A DNA stretch of 8,056 nucleotides from Desulfobacterales bacterium (GCA_013042695.1 JABDPQ010000137.1:1-8056); one strand, 5' to 3'. Positions 1 through 7,197 are shown, numbered from the stretch's first letter. Notes: generated from the letters alone by a model not told the origin. A program made the numbers and translations.

Positions 1-2600
1 ACCATGCGAGAGGATGGATTTTCGGTCAGGTACGTAGAAATAGATTCTGCCATAGCCTCATCCCATAACGATTGTGCCTGGATAAAGCCACTCAGCGACC
101 CGGAAGTATGTACCTGGCCGGCGTGCATTTCATGACTATCTGTTAATCGCTCGACATATCCTGGCAGATCAAGTTGGCGATCAGCTGGTAATAGGCGTAA
201 CTGCTCGGATGTGAGTGTGTCAGTACCTCCTGAGGTGAACACTTTGTTGACAATTTCACGGTCGATATTGAGTCCGATCACGGGTATCTGGTGTTTTCTT
301 GCGTAAGCAAATATGGGTCTGAATAAGCGGTAATCATAACGCCAAACATCATAATATCTCGAATCCCTTAAAAATTGAGACTCCTTTTCGGCCGTCTTGT
401 TTATGTAATTATTGAGTGCTTTCTGGCTTGATTGAGGAAACATTTCCATGCCAATGGCCATGTCAGGGTCTTTCTGATGCAATGCTTCGATAAGCATCAA
501 TTGGAGGAGATGATCAGCACGAGAGGTATGTGTTTCCCCTATATAAATGACTCGGTAATTGCTGAGGTGATTGACAAGCGTGTCAAAATCGTTGAGCCCT
601 GAAAGAGCAAATCCAGATGGTTTGGGCTCAATGGTGGCGCGAATGCCATTGTCTGCCGGTACGGTTTTTTTGTCAATTAGGCGGCCTGATAAAAAATGCA
701 GGTAGGAATATTTTCCATAGTGACTGAGTCGCCGAACAACGGCTTCAGTCTCTTTTCTCTGATGAGATGAGAGAAGTGCAATAAGCTTATTTTGATTGAA
801 TGGGTTGAACCGCAGTTCAAGGGTAAAGCCGTTGTCGGGATGGTTGGGTTTGGCTACGATGGTGCGAGAAACAGGACCATCAATGCCAAGAAATATAAGT
901 GAGTTATCAATAATATTCTGCTGAGTAAGGTCGGCAGCCTTGGTTACCTTCCAGGAGTAGCGAGACGCCAGATTTAAAAATGGTTCATAGATAGCCGTTT
1001 GACTCTCGTCTGCCATTATCACAAGTGTGTCTTTTGCTCCCATGAGCTCGGCCCAAACGGGATAACGTTCACTATGGTCGAGGCTGCGCATGATATCGAA
1101 GTAAGGGTCTACAATCAATTCCACCGGCAACGAATCCAATTCCAGCGTGATGTCTGTCTTGGACCTATTGATCAGGCGCGAAAAATCTTGGCGGCCTGTT
1201 ACGGTATTTACAGAAAGCGGCACCAGCAGTTCAAAAGGTTCTGTGGTTTGCTGTTCCAAAGTGAAACTGAGCTTTGTCGCTTCTGGAGTATTACGTGTGA
1301 TGAGATTGGTGAGCGCAAGTGAAGGTAGCTCTGTCCTCGTCAGGCGCTGTTGGAAAAAGTGCTCCAAATTCTCAGAGGACTCTTCCTCGAAGAGGTTCTG
1401 CAGGTCATTCCAAGAGGCTGATGTACCCTTAAATTCAGTATACAATCTGCGAATAACCCGCCAGAATGTTTCATCGCCCAGCCGATTATAGAGCTCATGA
1501 AAGAGCATGGCTGAGCGTTGGTAGCCAACTGCTCGTGACGGTCGGTTTGATATGCTGTTATGACCGCCGGCAATAAACTCCTCTAGCGGTGGTGCGGTAT
1601 CATCGACATAGCTCAGGTATGACAGAATGGCTTCTCTCCGAGCAGCCGCACCTTCGCCAGCATCTGCTCGATAGGCCATATCTGCAATATATGTCGTTAG
1701 ACCTTCACTCCAATTTCCCGAGGAAAAATCGACATCAACACTATTGCCAAACCAGGAATGCAGTATTTCGTGGCCAAGAGATGTTTGCCTGATAAATGGC
1801 AGCCGGATAACTTGTTTTCCAAGCAGCGTAAAGGTTGGCAGTCCATAGCCAGTTGGGTTAATGTTCTCGACGATGGCATAGTAATTATACGGAAATGGGC
1901 CAATACTGTCTTCATAGCGGATAATATAGTCTGCAGCAGAGTCAAGATACGCTTCTGCCAGGGCCTGGTCTTCTGCAAAAAAGAGGGTATATACCCGCAA
2001 CCCAGAGCGAACGAGCTTTGATGTCTCCACATAGGGAGCCGCTGCAAAGGTGAGTGCTTGAACTGGCTGGGAGAAAGTAAATGCAGCCAGACCCTCCGGT
2101 GTTGTCTCGACAAAATCATCCGATTCACTGATTGCTTTAAATCCGGCAGGAACCTTCGCGGAAAGTGTGTAGGTTGCCTTCTGGTCAGGAATAGGATGCC
2201 AGGATGAAGTTAGAACGATGGCCTCCTTGGTGATCAGGTTTTGAAAGCCGTTTTCAACAGATTTTTCATAGGACAGCAATAACGTTCGCTCATCGTTTGA
2301 AGCTGGAATATAAAGAAATTTATCCTGGCTCATGGCAACAGGAAGATTTTCCTGTCCCGGGTAGTTCATGAACGCGGCTGTAATCACAAGACCGGTCGTA
2401 TAAAATTTATAATCTTGTTCTTCAGGTATGCTTATTTTTGCAGTTCCCCGGATTAGTCTGTTTTTAACCTCAAATGAGACGGCAAGGTCAATGTGTAGTG
2501 TTTCAGACTCAACAGAAGCGACTGAAGAAGTATGGGTTCCAGTGATGCAGGTAATTGCAATTACCAGGCTGCAGGTTGAAAGAAAAAATAATTTTGACAT
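1..2600 (-). CDS. Exported M1-type zinc aminopeptidase fused to a ChaN-like (Tiki superfamily) domain, C-terminus beyond window
   Basis: The frame is open from ATG at 2600 to the left edge, giving at least 866 residues with no stop. Residues 1-30 form a signal-like segment (Lys3, then a hydrophobic stretch). Cys10 and Cys18 are present but neither sits in a good lipobox, so secretion is likely and lipidation uncertain. An M1 peptidase core follows: zinc motif HEILH at 277-281, third zinc ligand probably Glu299 in GNWSEGLT, candidate catalytic Tyr360 in AVGYQRSAM, and a beta-sandwich-like segment ending near DPYF at 498-501. After an unassigned alpha/beta linker, residues about 680-866 resemble ChaN: IYIGETH (Glu689, His691), IGMEMFPQSS, and FIQAQSLWDEAMAE near the cut end. 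M1 enzymes remove N-terminal residues from peptides; ChaN is a haem-binding lipoprotein linked to iron uptake. A periplasmic or outer-membrane peptide or haem-related role is inference. The start is supported by a weak AAGAG about 6 nt upstream. Domain assignment is confident; substrate is unknown. Confidence 0.9.
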   Translation of the reverse strand, partial: MSKLFFLSTCSLVIAITCITGTHTSSVASVESETLHIDLAVSFEVKNRLIRGTAKISIPEEQDYKFYTTGLVITAAFMNYPGQENLPVAMSQDKFLYIPASNDERTLLLSYEKSVENGFQNLITKEAIVLTSSWHPIPDQKATYTLSAKVPAGFKAISESDDFVETTPEGLAAFTFSQPVQALTFAAAPYVETSKLVRSGLRVYTLFFAEDQALAEAYLDSAADYIIRYEDSIGPFPYNYYAIVENINPTGYGLPTFTLLGKQVIRLPFIRQTSLGHEILHSWFGNSVDVDFSSGNWSEGLTTYIADMAYRADAGEGAAARREAILSYLSYVDDTAPPLEEFIAGGHNSISNRPSRAVGYQRSAMLFHELYNRLGDETFWRVIRRLYTEFKGTSASWNDLQNLFEEESSENLEHFFQQRLTRTELPSLALTNLITRNTPEATKLSFTLEQQTTEPFELLVPLSVNTVTGRQDFSRLINRSKTDITLELDSLPVELIVDPYFDIMRSLDHSERYPVWAELMGAKDTLVIMADESQTAIYEPFLNLASRYSWKVTKAADLTQQNIIDNSLIFLGIDGPVSRTIVAKPNHPDNGFTLELRFNPFNQNKLIALLSSHQRKETEAVVRRLSHYGKYSYLHFLSGRLIDKKTVPADNGIRATIEPKPSGFALSGLNDFDTLVNHLSNYRVIYIGETHTSRADHLLQLMLIEALHQKDPDMAIGMEMFPQSSQKALNNYINKTAEKESQFLRDSRYYDVWRYDYRLFRPIFAYARKHQIPVIGLNIDREIVNKVFTSGGTDTLTSEQLRLLPADRQLDLPGYVERLTDSHEMHAGQVHTSGSLSGFIQAQSLWDEAMAESISTYLTENPSSRM

Positions 2601-2629
2601 CGGCTGCTCTTTACATGTATGAAATTCAG

Positions 2630-2657
2630 ACTATTGTCGGTTAGTGTTAACTGTCAA
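2630..2657 (-). promoter_or_regulatory. Candidate sigma70 promoter of the M1/ChaN gene
   Basis: On the minus strand a perfect -35 TTGACA (2657-2652) is followed after 16 nt by AATAGT (2635-2630), a 4/6 match to TATAAT. The predicted start, near 2623, leaves a leader of about 23 nt before ATG 2600. The perfect -35 box is the main support; the -10 is imperfect. Confidence 0.45.
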
Positions 2658-2673
2658 TTAGCCTACTTATAAT
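2645..2673 (+). promoter_or_regulatory. Candidate promoter of the radical SAM gene
   Basis: A perfect -10 TATAAT lies at 2668-2673. At 17-nt spacing the -35 region is TGTTAA (2645-2650), a poor match, so an activator or an extended contact may be needed. The predicted start is near 2680, leaving about 58 nt of leader. The element overlaps the -35 box of the divergent minus-strand promoter, so the two genes probably compete or are co-controlled. Confidence 0.4.
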
Positions 2674-2720
2674 CACAATGATTACAGATGTTAATTAAAA
2701 CCGTTTTATTGCTGTCGGGA

Positions 2721-2728
2721 AGGTGAGG
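2721..2728 (+). promoter_or_regulatory. Ribosome binding site that favours the ATG at 2738
   Basis: AGGTGAGG lies 9 nt before ATG 2738. The in-frame GTG at 2723 falls inside this purine-rich site and has no properly spaced site of its own. This supports starting at MKVKAVGINARF, the usual form of N-terminus for this protein family. Confidence 0.55.
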
Positions 2729-2737
2729 CCGGCATAT

Positions 2738-4429
2738 ATGAAAGTGAAGGCTGTCGGCATCAATGCACGGTTTACCCACTCCTGTCTGGCGTTGTTTTAT
2801 ATTCGCCATGAGCTTGAAAAGAATATTCCTGAAGCCCATGTCGAGATTTGTCAATACACCATTAACGACCCTTACTATACAACCATCCAGAGACTGGCCG
2901 ATGGAGACCCAGACCTCATCTTTTTTTCTGCGCTCATCTGGAATAGTGATCTTGTTGAACGACTCGTCGAAGATTTACTGATAATGAGTGACTCCTTTCA
3001 TCTCGTCATTGGAGGTCCACAAGCAGAAATTGTTGGTTCACACTTTGCTTTTTCTAAAAGGGTAACCGTGTTTGTTGGAAACATTGAAGTTGCCGGAGGT
3101 CTGTTTTTCGAGGACCTGCAAAAAAGAAGATTACAAAAACAATACAATGCCTCGTTTCTGAAGACGCCAAAGAAACAGCTCGATTTTCCGTATAGACCGG
3201 AGGATTTTGCAGAGGGATTAAAAAATCGTCATATATATTACGAATCATCTCGGGGATGCCCGTTCTCCTGTACATACTGTCTCTCTTCATCTGAAAAAGG
3301 ATTGTTTCACAAACCGCTTGACCAGGTATTTGCCGAACTGCTGGCTATTCTTTCACACCGTCCTAAAGTGGTGCGCTTTCTTGATCGTACTTTTAACGAC
3401 AAGCCTGAGAGGGCTCTTGCTATCTGGGAATTTTTACGCAATAACGGCGAGCAGACGCTGTTTCACTTTGAAATAGCACCTGATCGCTTTTCAGAAGAGA
3501 TGTTTTCCTTTCTGCGCACGGTATTGCCGGGACGATTTCAGTTTGAGATTGGCATTCAATCAACAAACCCTGATACACTGTCAGCGATAAATCGCCCGAT
3601 TGATCCGGGTTTAACAAAGCGGACGGTTGCAAGATTACGGGCAATGGAGAATATCCATCTGCATGTCGATCTCATTCTTGGGTTGCCGTTTGATACGGTA
3701 GAGACTTTTTACCGCTCATTTAATGATGTATTTGGCATGCAGCCGCACTATATCCAGATGGGGCTTTTGAAACTTCTGCCGGATACCATAATTAAACAAA
3801 CAGCAAAAGATGACGGTTATCTTGCGAGTACTTCTCCGCCATATGCCATTTTTGCCAGCCGCTGGCTTTCTGCAGCAGACGTGCGCCAGCTCTACTGGTT
3901 TTGTGAGTGCGTGGAAAAATTTATTAATAATCGATATTTTATGATGTTTTGGCAACATATGGCTCAGGCTGATAATGATATGGCAGCCTTTTTCATGGAA
4001 TTAACAGACCGGTTTGCTAAGCCCGGTTATCTGTGGATGGCTGCCACGCAAGAAACTCTCAGCTCGTTTTTGTATGATCTGGCAGATACCCTAGATGATG
4101 TCAAACGTGCACGGGAACTGCTCATATTTGATTGGCTTCGCTGTGGTCATCGCTTCCTGCCAGACCACCTCAAAGACCAATATTCGGGAAATGATCTGCG
4201 ACGCCTGCTGTATCAGAAACTGCCTGCTGAGATTCCGGATCTGTATACAAAATCAGGGCGGGCCACATTTTTGAAGACATCAGTTTTCCATCTATTTTCT
4301 CGCGAGGTTCTTGATTATCTGGGTCATCAGGTGGAATCCGAACAAGGCATCGTTTGTTTTTTGCAGAAAAGAGAGAGGAGTGTTAACCGGTTGAATCAGA
4401 TTAAAGTGCTATCATCATACGATGATTGA
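2738..4429 (+). CDS. B12-binding domain radical SAM protein with C-terminal DUF4080-like region
   Basis: This 563-residue protein has three parts. Residues 1 to about 125 resemble a cobalamin-binding (Rossmann-like) domain: MKVKAVGINARFTH, DPDLIFFSALIWNSD and HLVIGGPQAEIVG. I see no DxHxxG cobalamin His motif, which is common in this class. The radical SAM core at about 165-370 carries the 4Fe-4S motif C174-PFS-C178-TY-C181, preceded by YYESSRGCP. Later strands include FQFEIGIQSTN (Glu270) and HVDLILGLPFDT. The remainder, about 380-540, with RARELLIFDWLRCGHRFLP, matches the helical DUF4080 extension. Such enzymes cleave S-adenosylmethionine and often methylate or rearrange unreactive carbons; the substrate here is unknown. 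It is cytoplasmic, with no signal peptide or membrane segment. It is divergent from the peptidase/ChaN gene and 91 bp upstream of serA. A GTG at 2723 would add five residues, but ATG 2738 has the better ribosome site. Confidence 0.88.
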   Translation: MKVKAVGINARFTHSCLALFYIRHELEKNIPEAHVEICQYTINDPYYTTIQRLADGDPDLIFFSALIWNSDLVERLVEDLLIMSDSFHLVIGGPQAEIVGSHFAFSKRVTVFVGNIEVAGGLFFEDLQKRRLQKQYNASFLKTPKKQLDFPYRPEDFAEGLKNRHIYYESSRGCPFSCTYCLSSSEKGLFHKPLDQVFAELLAILSHRPKVVRFLDRTFNDKPERALAIWEFLRNNGEQTLFHFEIAPDRFSEEMFSFLRTVLPGRFQFEIGIQSTNPDTLSAINRPIDPGLTKRTVARLRAMENIHLHVDLILGLPFDTVETFYRSFNDVFGMQPHYIQMGLLKLLPDTIIKQTAKDDGYLASTSPPYAIFASRWLSAADVRQLYWFCECVEKFINNRYFMMFWQHMAQADNDMAAFFMELTDRFAKPGYLWMAATQETLSSFLYDLADTLDDVKRARELLIFDWLRCGHRFLPDHLKDQYSGNDLRRLLYQKLPAEIPDLYTKSGRATFLKTSVFHLFSREVLDYLGHQVESEQGIVCFLQKRERSVNRLNQIKVLSSYDD

Positions 4430-4470
4430 ATTTTGATCAGGATTTTTTATCGTGCTGCGATTACTTCCTT

Positions 4471-4500
4471 TTGCAAATTGTACAATTGACTAAATATTAT
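4471..4500 (+). promoter_or_regulatory. Candidate serA promoter
   Basis: TTGCAA (4471-4476, 4/6 to TTGACA) is followed after 18 nt by TATTAT (4495-4500, 5/6 to TATAAT). The predicted start near 4507 leaves a very short leader before GTG 4521. The position just upstream of a clear ribosome site supports it. Confidence 0.4.
4476..4487. promoter_or_regulatory. Perfect 12-bp palindrome, possible operator
   Basis: AATTGTACAATT is identical to its reverse complement. It lies in the spacer between the candidate serA -35 and -10, where a bound repressor would block polymerase. No known regulator was recognised, and AT-rich palindromes also occur by chance. Confidence 0.35.
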
Positions 4501-4509
4501 TCAGAGATC

Positions 4510-4515
4510 AAGGAG
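4510..4515 (+). promoter_or_regulatory. Ribosome binding site fixing the GTG start of serA
   Basis: AAGGAG ends 5 nt before GTG 4521. No in-frame ATG nearby has a comparable site (the first is codon 9, at 4545), and the family's N-terminal strand begins immediately after the GTG. Confidence 0.7.
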
Positions 4516-4520
4516 TCATT

Positions 4521-5711
4521 GTGTCTGTATATCGTTTGAAGAAAATGAATGTAATTTCACCTGAAGGGCTTGAATTATTGGGGAGTAATTTCTCGGTATC
4601 TGAGCAAGAGCCGGATCCTCAAGGAATCCTGGTGCGAAGTTCGGCCGTAAATACGAGTAATTATCCTTCTCTTTTGGCGGTTGCTCGAGCTGGAGCAGGG
4701 GTCAATAACATTACCGTGGAGTTGGCAACTGAACAGGGAATCTGTGTTTTTAATACTCCCGGGGCGAATGCTAGTGCCGTCGTTGATTTGGTCTTCCCAA
4801 TGATTGGTGTATGGCAGCGCAATATTTTCAAAGGCATCAGCTTTTGCGAGTCTCTTAAAGATGTAGATGGTATGGATGTCGCATCTGAAGTCGAAAAACG
4901 TAAATCTATGTTTCGAGGTGTTGAAATAGCCGGAAAAATACTCGCTGTTATCGGACTTGGTCAGATTGGTGTGAGGGTTGCAAACGGCGGAGCGCATCGC
5001 TATATGAAGGTTAAGGGATTTGACCCAAAGCCGGTGCTTGCCAACATTCATATGCTTTTACCTGAAATTGAAATCACGCAATCACTTAACCAGGCGATAG
5101 GTGATGCTGATATTGTCAGTCTCCATGTGCCGCTTATGGAAAAGACCAGAAATCTGGTCAATCAGGATTTTATTTTCAGAATGAAGAAAGGTGCTGTCCT
5201 GATCAACTATGCGCGGGGACCCATTGTTGATGATAAGGCAATTCTTGCCGCCCTCGATAGTGGTCAATTAGCTGGTTATATAGCAGATTTTCCGACGGCT
5301 TCACTGATTGGTCATGAGCGTGTCTTACTGACCCCGCATCTTGGGGCTTCGACCAGTGAATCCGAGGAAAATTGTGCTATTATGGCAGTTCGGGAATTGT
5401 CGAACTATCTACGCTACGGCAACATTACCAATAGTGTCAATTTTCCGAATATAGAGACGATTCCGTCTGATCTCGTTAAGGACAGGCTTATTGTCATCAA
5501 TCGCGATGTGCCTGGAATGATTGCTTTTATTACCAACGTTCTTGGGACGAACAATATTAACATTGACTCATTCAAGAATGAGTCTAATGGCCGTATAGGC
5601 TACAATATCATAGATATTGAATCAGGCCTGCCCCATGATATCGTTTCAGAAATAGAAGCTGATGCGAATGTTATCAAAACTCGGATAATTTCCTTTGGCA
5701 ATAAGCAATAA
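4521..5711 (+). CDS. serA: D-3-phosphoglycerate dehydrogenase-like protein, short form with ACT domain
   Basis: This 396-residue D-2-hydroxyacid dehydrogenase starts at GTG. The family oxidises 3-phosphoglycerate to 3-phosphohydroxypyruvate with NAD+, the first step of serine synthesis, in the cytoplasm. Visible features are ILVRSSAVN (36-44), AGAGVNN (57-63), NTPGANA (78-84), Rossmann loop GLGQIG (145-150), likely NAD-ribose Asp168, LINYARGPIVDD with catalytic Arg232, and TPHLGAST with catalytic His273. A C-terminal ACT domain (about 322-396, RDVPGMIAFITNVLG) suggests allosteric control by serine. It is the compact type, lacking the extra C-terminal domain of long SerA. Oddly, the position 29 residues after Arg232, where E. 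coli SerA has Glu269, is Ser261 in DFPTASLIG; short relatives usually have DFPTPELLG. Activity or substrate may therefore differ. No serC or serB lies beside it, and its own promoter suggests a separate transcript. Confidence 0.88.
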   Translation: MSVYRLKKMNVISPEGLELLGSNFSVSEQEPDPQGILVRSSAVNTSNYPSLLAVARAGAGVNNITVELATEQGICVFNTPGANASAVVDLVFPMIGVWQRNIFKGISFCESLKDVDGMDVASEVEKRKSMFRGVEIAGKILAVIGLGQIGVRVANGGAHRYMKVKGFDPKPVLANIHMLLPEIEITQSLNQAIGDADIVSLHVPLMEKTRNLVNQDFIFRMKKGAVLINYARGPIVDDKAILAALDSGQLAGYIADFPTASLIGHERVLLTPHLGASTSESEENCAIMAVRELSNYLRYGNITNSVNFPNIETIPSDLVKDRLIVINRDVPGMIAFITNVLGTNNINIDSFKNESNGRIGYNIIDIESGLPHDIVSEIEADANVIKTRIISFGNKQ

Positions 5712-5797
5712 ACTCCTTAGTGGTATTAATATTCATACCTAATTGGTAAAAATTATTACATAGTGTAACGTGGCGTTTTTCGGTTTTTTAGGCGATT

Positions 5798-5827
5798 CTA
5801 ACAATGACTCATCATGAATAGTATAAA
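5798..5827 (+). promoter_or_regulatory. Weak candidate promoter for a leader or small RNA
   Basis: CTAACA (5798-5803, 4/6 to TTGACA), an 18-nt spacer and TATAAA (5822-5827, 5/6 to TATAAT). Transcription from near 5834 would give about 185 nt up to the terminator at 6018. In such AT-rich DNA a chance match is quite possible. Confidence 0.25.
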
Positions 5828-5860
5828 AAATTGTACTTTGTTTGCATGGAGACCCGTTTG

Positions 5861-5878
5861 GAATATCTTCTGATATTC
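5861..5878 (+). repeat. Perfect 7-bp inverted repeat
   Basis: GAATATC and GATATTC flank a TTCT loop. No T-run follows, so it is not a terminator. It could be an RNA hairpin in a leader or an operator half-site pair; no regulator is recognised. Confidence 0.35.
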
Positions 5879-5981
5879 GACATAACTAACCAATATTATT
5901 GTTCTATATTTTTTATTTGTTTTTCTGGTATGAGAAATGCATATTTAAAAGTGCTTTTTTATCTCTTCTCTCCTTTCTTAC

Positions 5982-6018
5982 AAAAAAGTCGGGCTTACTC
6001 TGTGAGCTCGACTTTTTT
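5982..6018 (+). terminator. Strong intrinsic terminator, probably bidirectional
   Basis: AAAAAAGTCGGGCT (5982-5995) pairs with AGCTCGACTTTTTT (6005-6018) with one G-T wobble. The stem extends through T5996-G6004 (wobble), A5997-T6003 and C5998-G6002 to a TCT loop at 5999-6001. The GC-rich core followed by six T's is typical of rho-independent termination on the plus strand, and the six A's on the other side would serve the minus strand. It ends 45 nt before ATG 6064, so it either closes the upstream transcript or acts as an attenuator. Confidence 0.8.
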
Positions 6019-6063
6019 GCGTTCAGGCACACCTGTGTTGCGATGGCTTAGGTTGTGTAACCC

Positions 6064-6996
6064 ATGTCAGCTATGATTAAAATACTGTTAACTCGATGCC
6101 AGCGCTACGACATGCGCGTGTTAAAAGACTCTCTTGAATCCATTTGCGCTCATCTTGGATTGCCACCGACATTAACGGGACAGAAAATTCTTCTTAAACC
6201 CAATTTAATTAGTGGACACGGCTCATACCTGTCGTGCACCAGTGGATATCTTTTGGCAGCGCTTGCAGAGCTATTCAGTGATCATGGTGCTCATATTCTG
6301 CTTGGCGATTCGCCGGCGTTTGGCAGTGCCGAATCTGTCTTAAAAAAACGGAAAATCGAGTCACTTATCAGTCGGTTTGATATCGAACTTGTCGAATTTA
6401 TAACTCCGGTGAAAATGGTTTTGGCGCATGATTTCACCATCACTGTTTCAGCTGAAGCGCTTGCATGTGATCTTTTTGTCAATATTCCTAAAATCAAGGC
6501 GCATAAACAGATGTTTATCACCTGTGCCGTGAAAAATCTGTTTGGCATAGTACTTGGCATGAGGAAGGCTCTTGCCCATTTGAAACATGGTTCAACTCAC
6601 CTCAGGTTTGCCGATTTAATGCTTGATTTAATAGCCCTTTTGCCTGCCAATATATCCATTGCTGATGGTATAGAGGCAATGCACCGAGATGGACCGATTG
6701 GAGGAGATCAACTTGATCTTGGCTGTCTGGCAGGTGCCGACGATCCTGTTGCCATGGACACGGCAATACTTCAACTCCTGGAACTGGACATGAACAAGGC
6801 GCCTATTTGGCAGGCTGCTGCAAAGCGTGATATGCCTGGCAGCAAGGTAGACAACCTGATATATCCGCTCAGAAAACCAGAGGAATTTCATGGTTCAGGC
6901 TTCATCGCGCCTGATATCCTTTATCCCGTTCCATTTAATCCAGCACGATTTATGCTCAGCAGTGCAAGGCGAATATTCCATGCTGCTCATCGCTAG
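6064..6996 (+). CDS. DUF362 domain protein, without ferredoxin tail
   Basis: This 310-residue protein has the hallmarks of DUF362: KILLKPNLIS (41-50), LLGDSPAFGS (79-88), NIPKIKAHKQMFITCAVKNLFG (140-161, with the conserved KNLFG ending), IADGIEAMHRDGP (199-211) and AGADDPVAMDT (223-233). The family has no firmly assigned reaction. Many members carry a C-terminal ferredoxin-like 4Fe-4S domain, which is absent here: the C-terminus has no CxxCxxC cluster and ends in a basic FMLSSARRIFHAAHR. No signal peptide is evident, so it is probably cytoplasmic. The start is uncertain: ATG 6064 has only AGG 11 nt upstream, and ATG 6073 (MIKILLTR) is an alternative. A terminator lies 45 nt upstream and fabL follows 201 bp downstream on the same strand; a functional link to fatty acid metabolism is possible but unproven. 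Confidence 0.85.
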   Translation: MSAMIKILLTRCQRYDMRVLKDSLESICAHLGLPPTLTGQKILLKPNLISGHGSYLSCTSGYLLAALAELFSDHGAHILLGDSPAFGSAESVLKKRKIESLISRFDIELVEFITPVKMVLAHDFTITVSAEALACDLFVNIPKIKAHKQMFITCAVKNLFGIVLGMRKALAHLKHGSTHLRFADLMLDLIALLPANISIADGIEAMHRDGPIGGDQLDLGCLAGADDPVAMDTAILQLLELDMNKAPIWQAAAKRDMPGSKVDNLIYPLRKPEEFHGSGFIAPDILYPVPFNPARFMLSSARRIFHAAHR

Positions 6997-7081
6997 GGGT
7001 GAGACTGCAGAATTAGGGTGCTATCAGAGGTGCCTATGGAGCAGTGAGTCTGGAAAATTATCAGATACCGTACTCAAAACG

Positions 7082-7110
7082 TTGTATGTATTGTCATTTA
7101 TCGATATATT
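7082..7110 (+). promoter_or_regulatory. Candidate fabL promoter
   Basis: TTGTAT (7082-7087, weak -35), a 17-nt spacer and TATATT (7105-7110, 5/6 to TATAAT). The predicted leader is about 80 nt. It would let fabL be transcribed independently of the DUF362 gene. Confidence 0.3.
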
Positions 7111-7197
7111 CTGCTCTGAAAGAACAAGATTAACAGCCAGATGGCAATCTATCTTACCCAGCGTTTCACCAGAGACATCATTTAACAGGAAGAAAAT

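Larger units (their letters stand above)
5712..6063. other. AT-rich intergenic region (352 bp) without a supported gene
   Basis: No credible coding frame was found. The only plus-strand frame, from TTG 5831 to 6076, has no ribosome site and an unlikely composition. The stretch holds small AT-rich hairpins (GGTAT/ATACC at 5722-5739 and TTACA/TGTAA at 5756-5768), a candidate promoter at 5798-5827, a perfect 7-bp hairpin at 5861-5878, a pyrimidine tract at about 5958-5980 and a strong terminator at 5982-6018. This could be the serA 3' tail plus a leader or small RNA ahead of the DUF362 gene. Confidence 0.6.

Noticed and set aside
999..2622. Plus- and minus-strand short frames within the peptidase/ChaN gene
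   Set aside because: All lie in other frames opposite or within a fully open 866-codon frame with clear M1 and ChaN motifs; none has recognisable motifs or ribosome sites.
4411..4426. Hairpin ATCATC-ATAC-GATGAT at the end of the radical SAM gene as a terminator
   Set aside because: The stem is only 6 bp and AT-rich, overlaps the last codons, and the T-run (4443-4448) begins about 16 nt later, too far for an intrinsic terminator.
5756..5787. TTACA-TAG-TGTAA hairpin with later T-runs as the serA terminator
   Set aside because: The stem has five mostly A-T pairs and the first T-run starts about seven bases after it; at best a weak site.
5831..6076. 81-codon frame in the gap before the DUF362 gene
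   Set aside because: It has a TTG start, no ribosome site and a Phe/Tyr/Cys-rich composition typical of translated AT-rich DNA, and it runs through the terminator hairpin.
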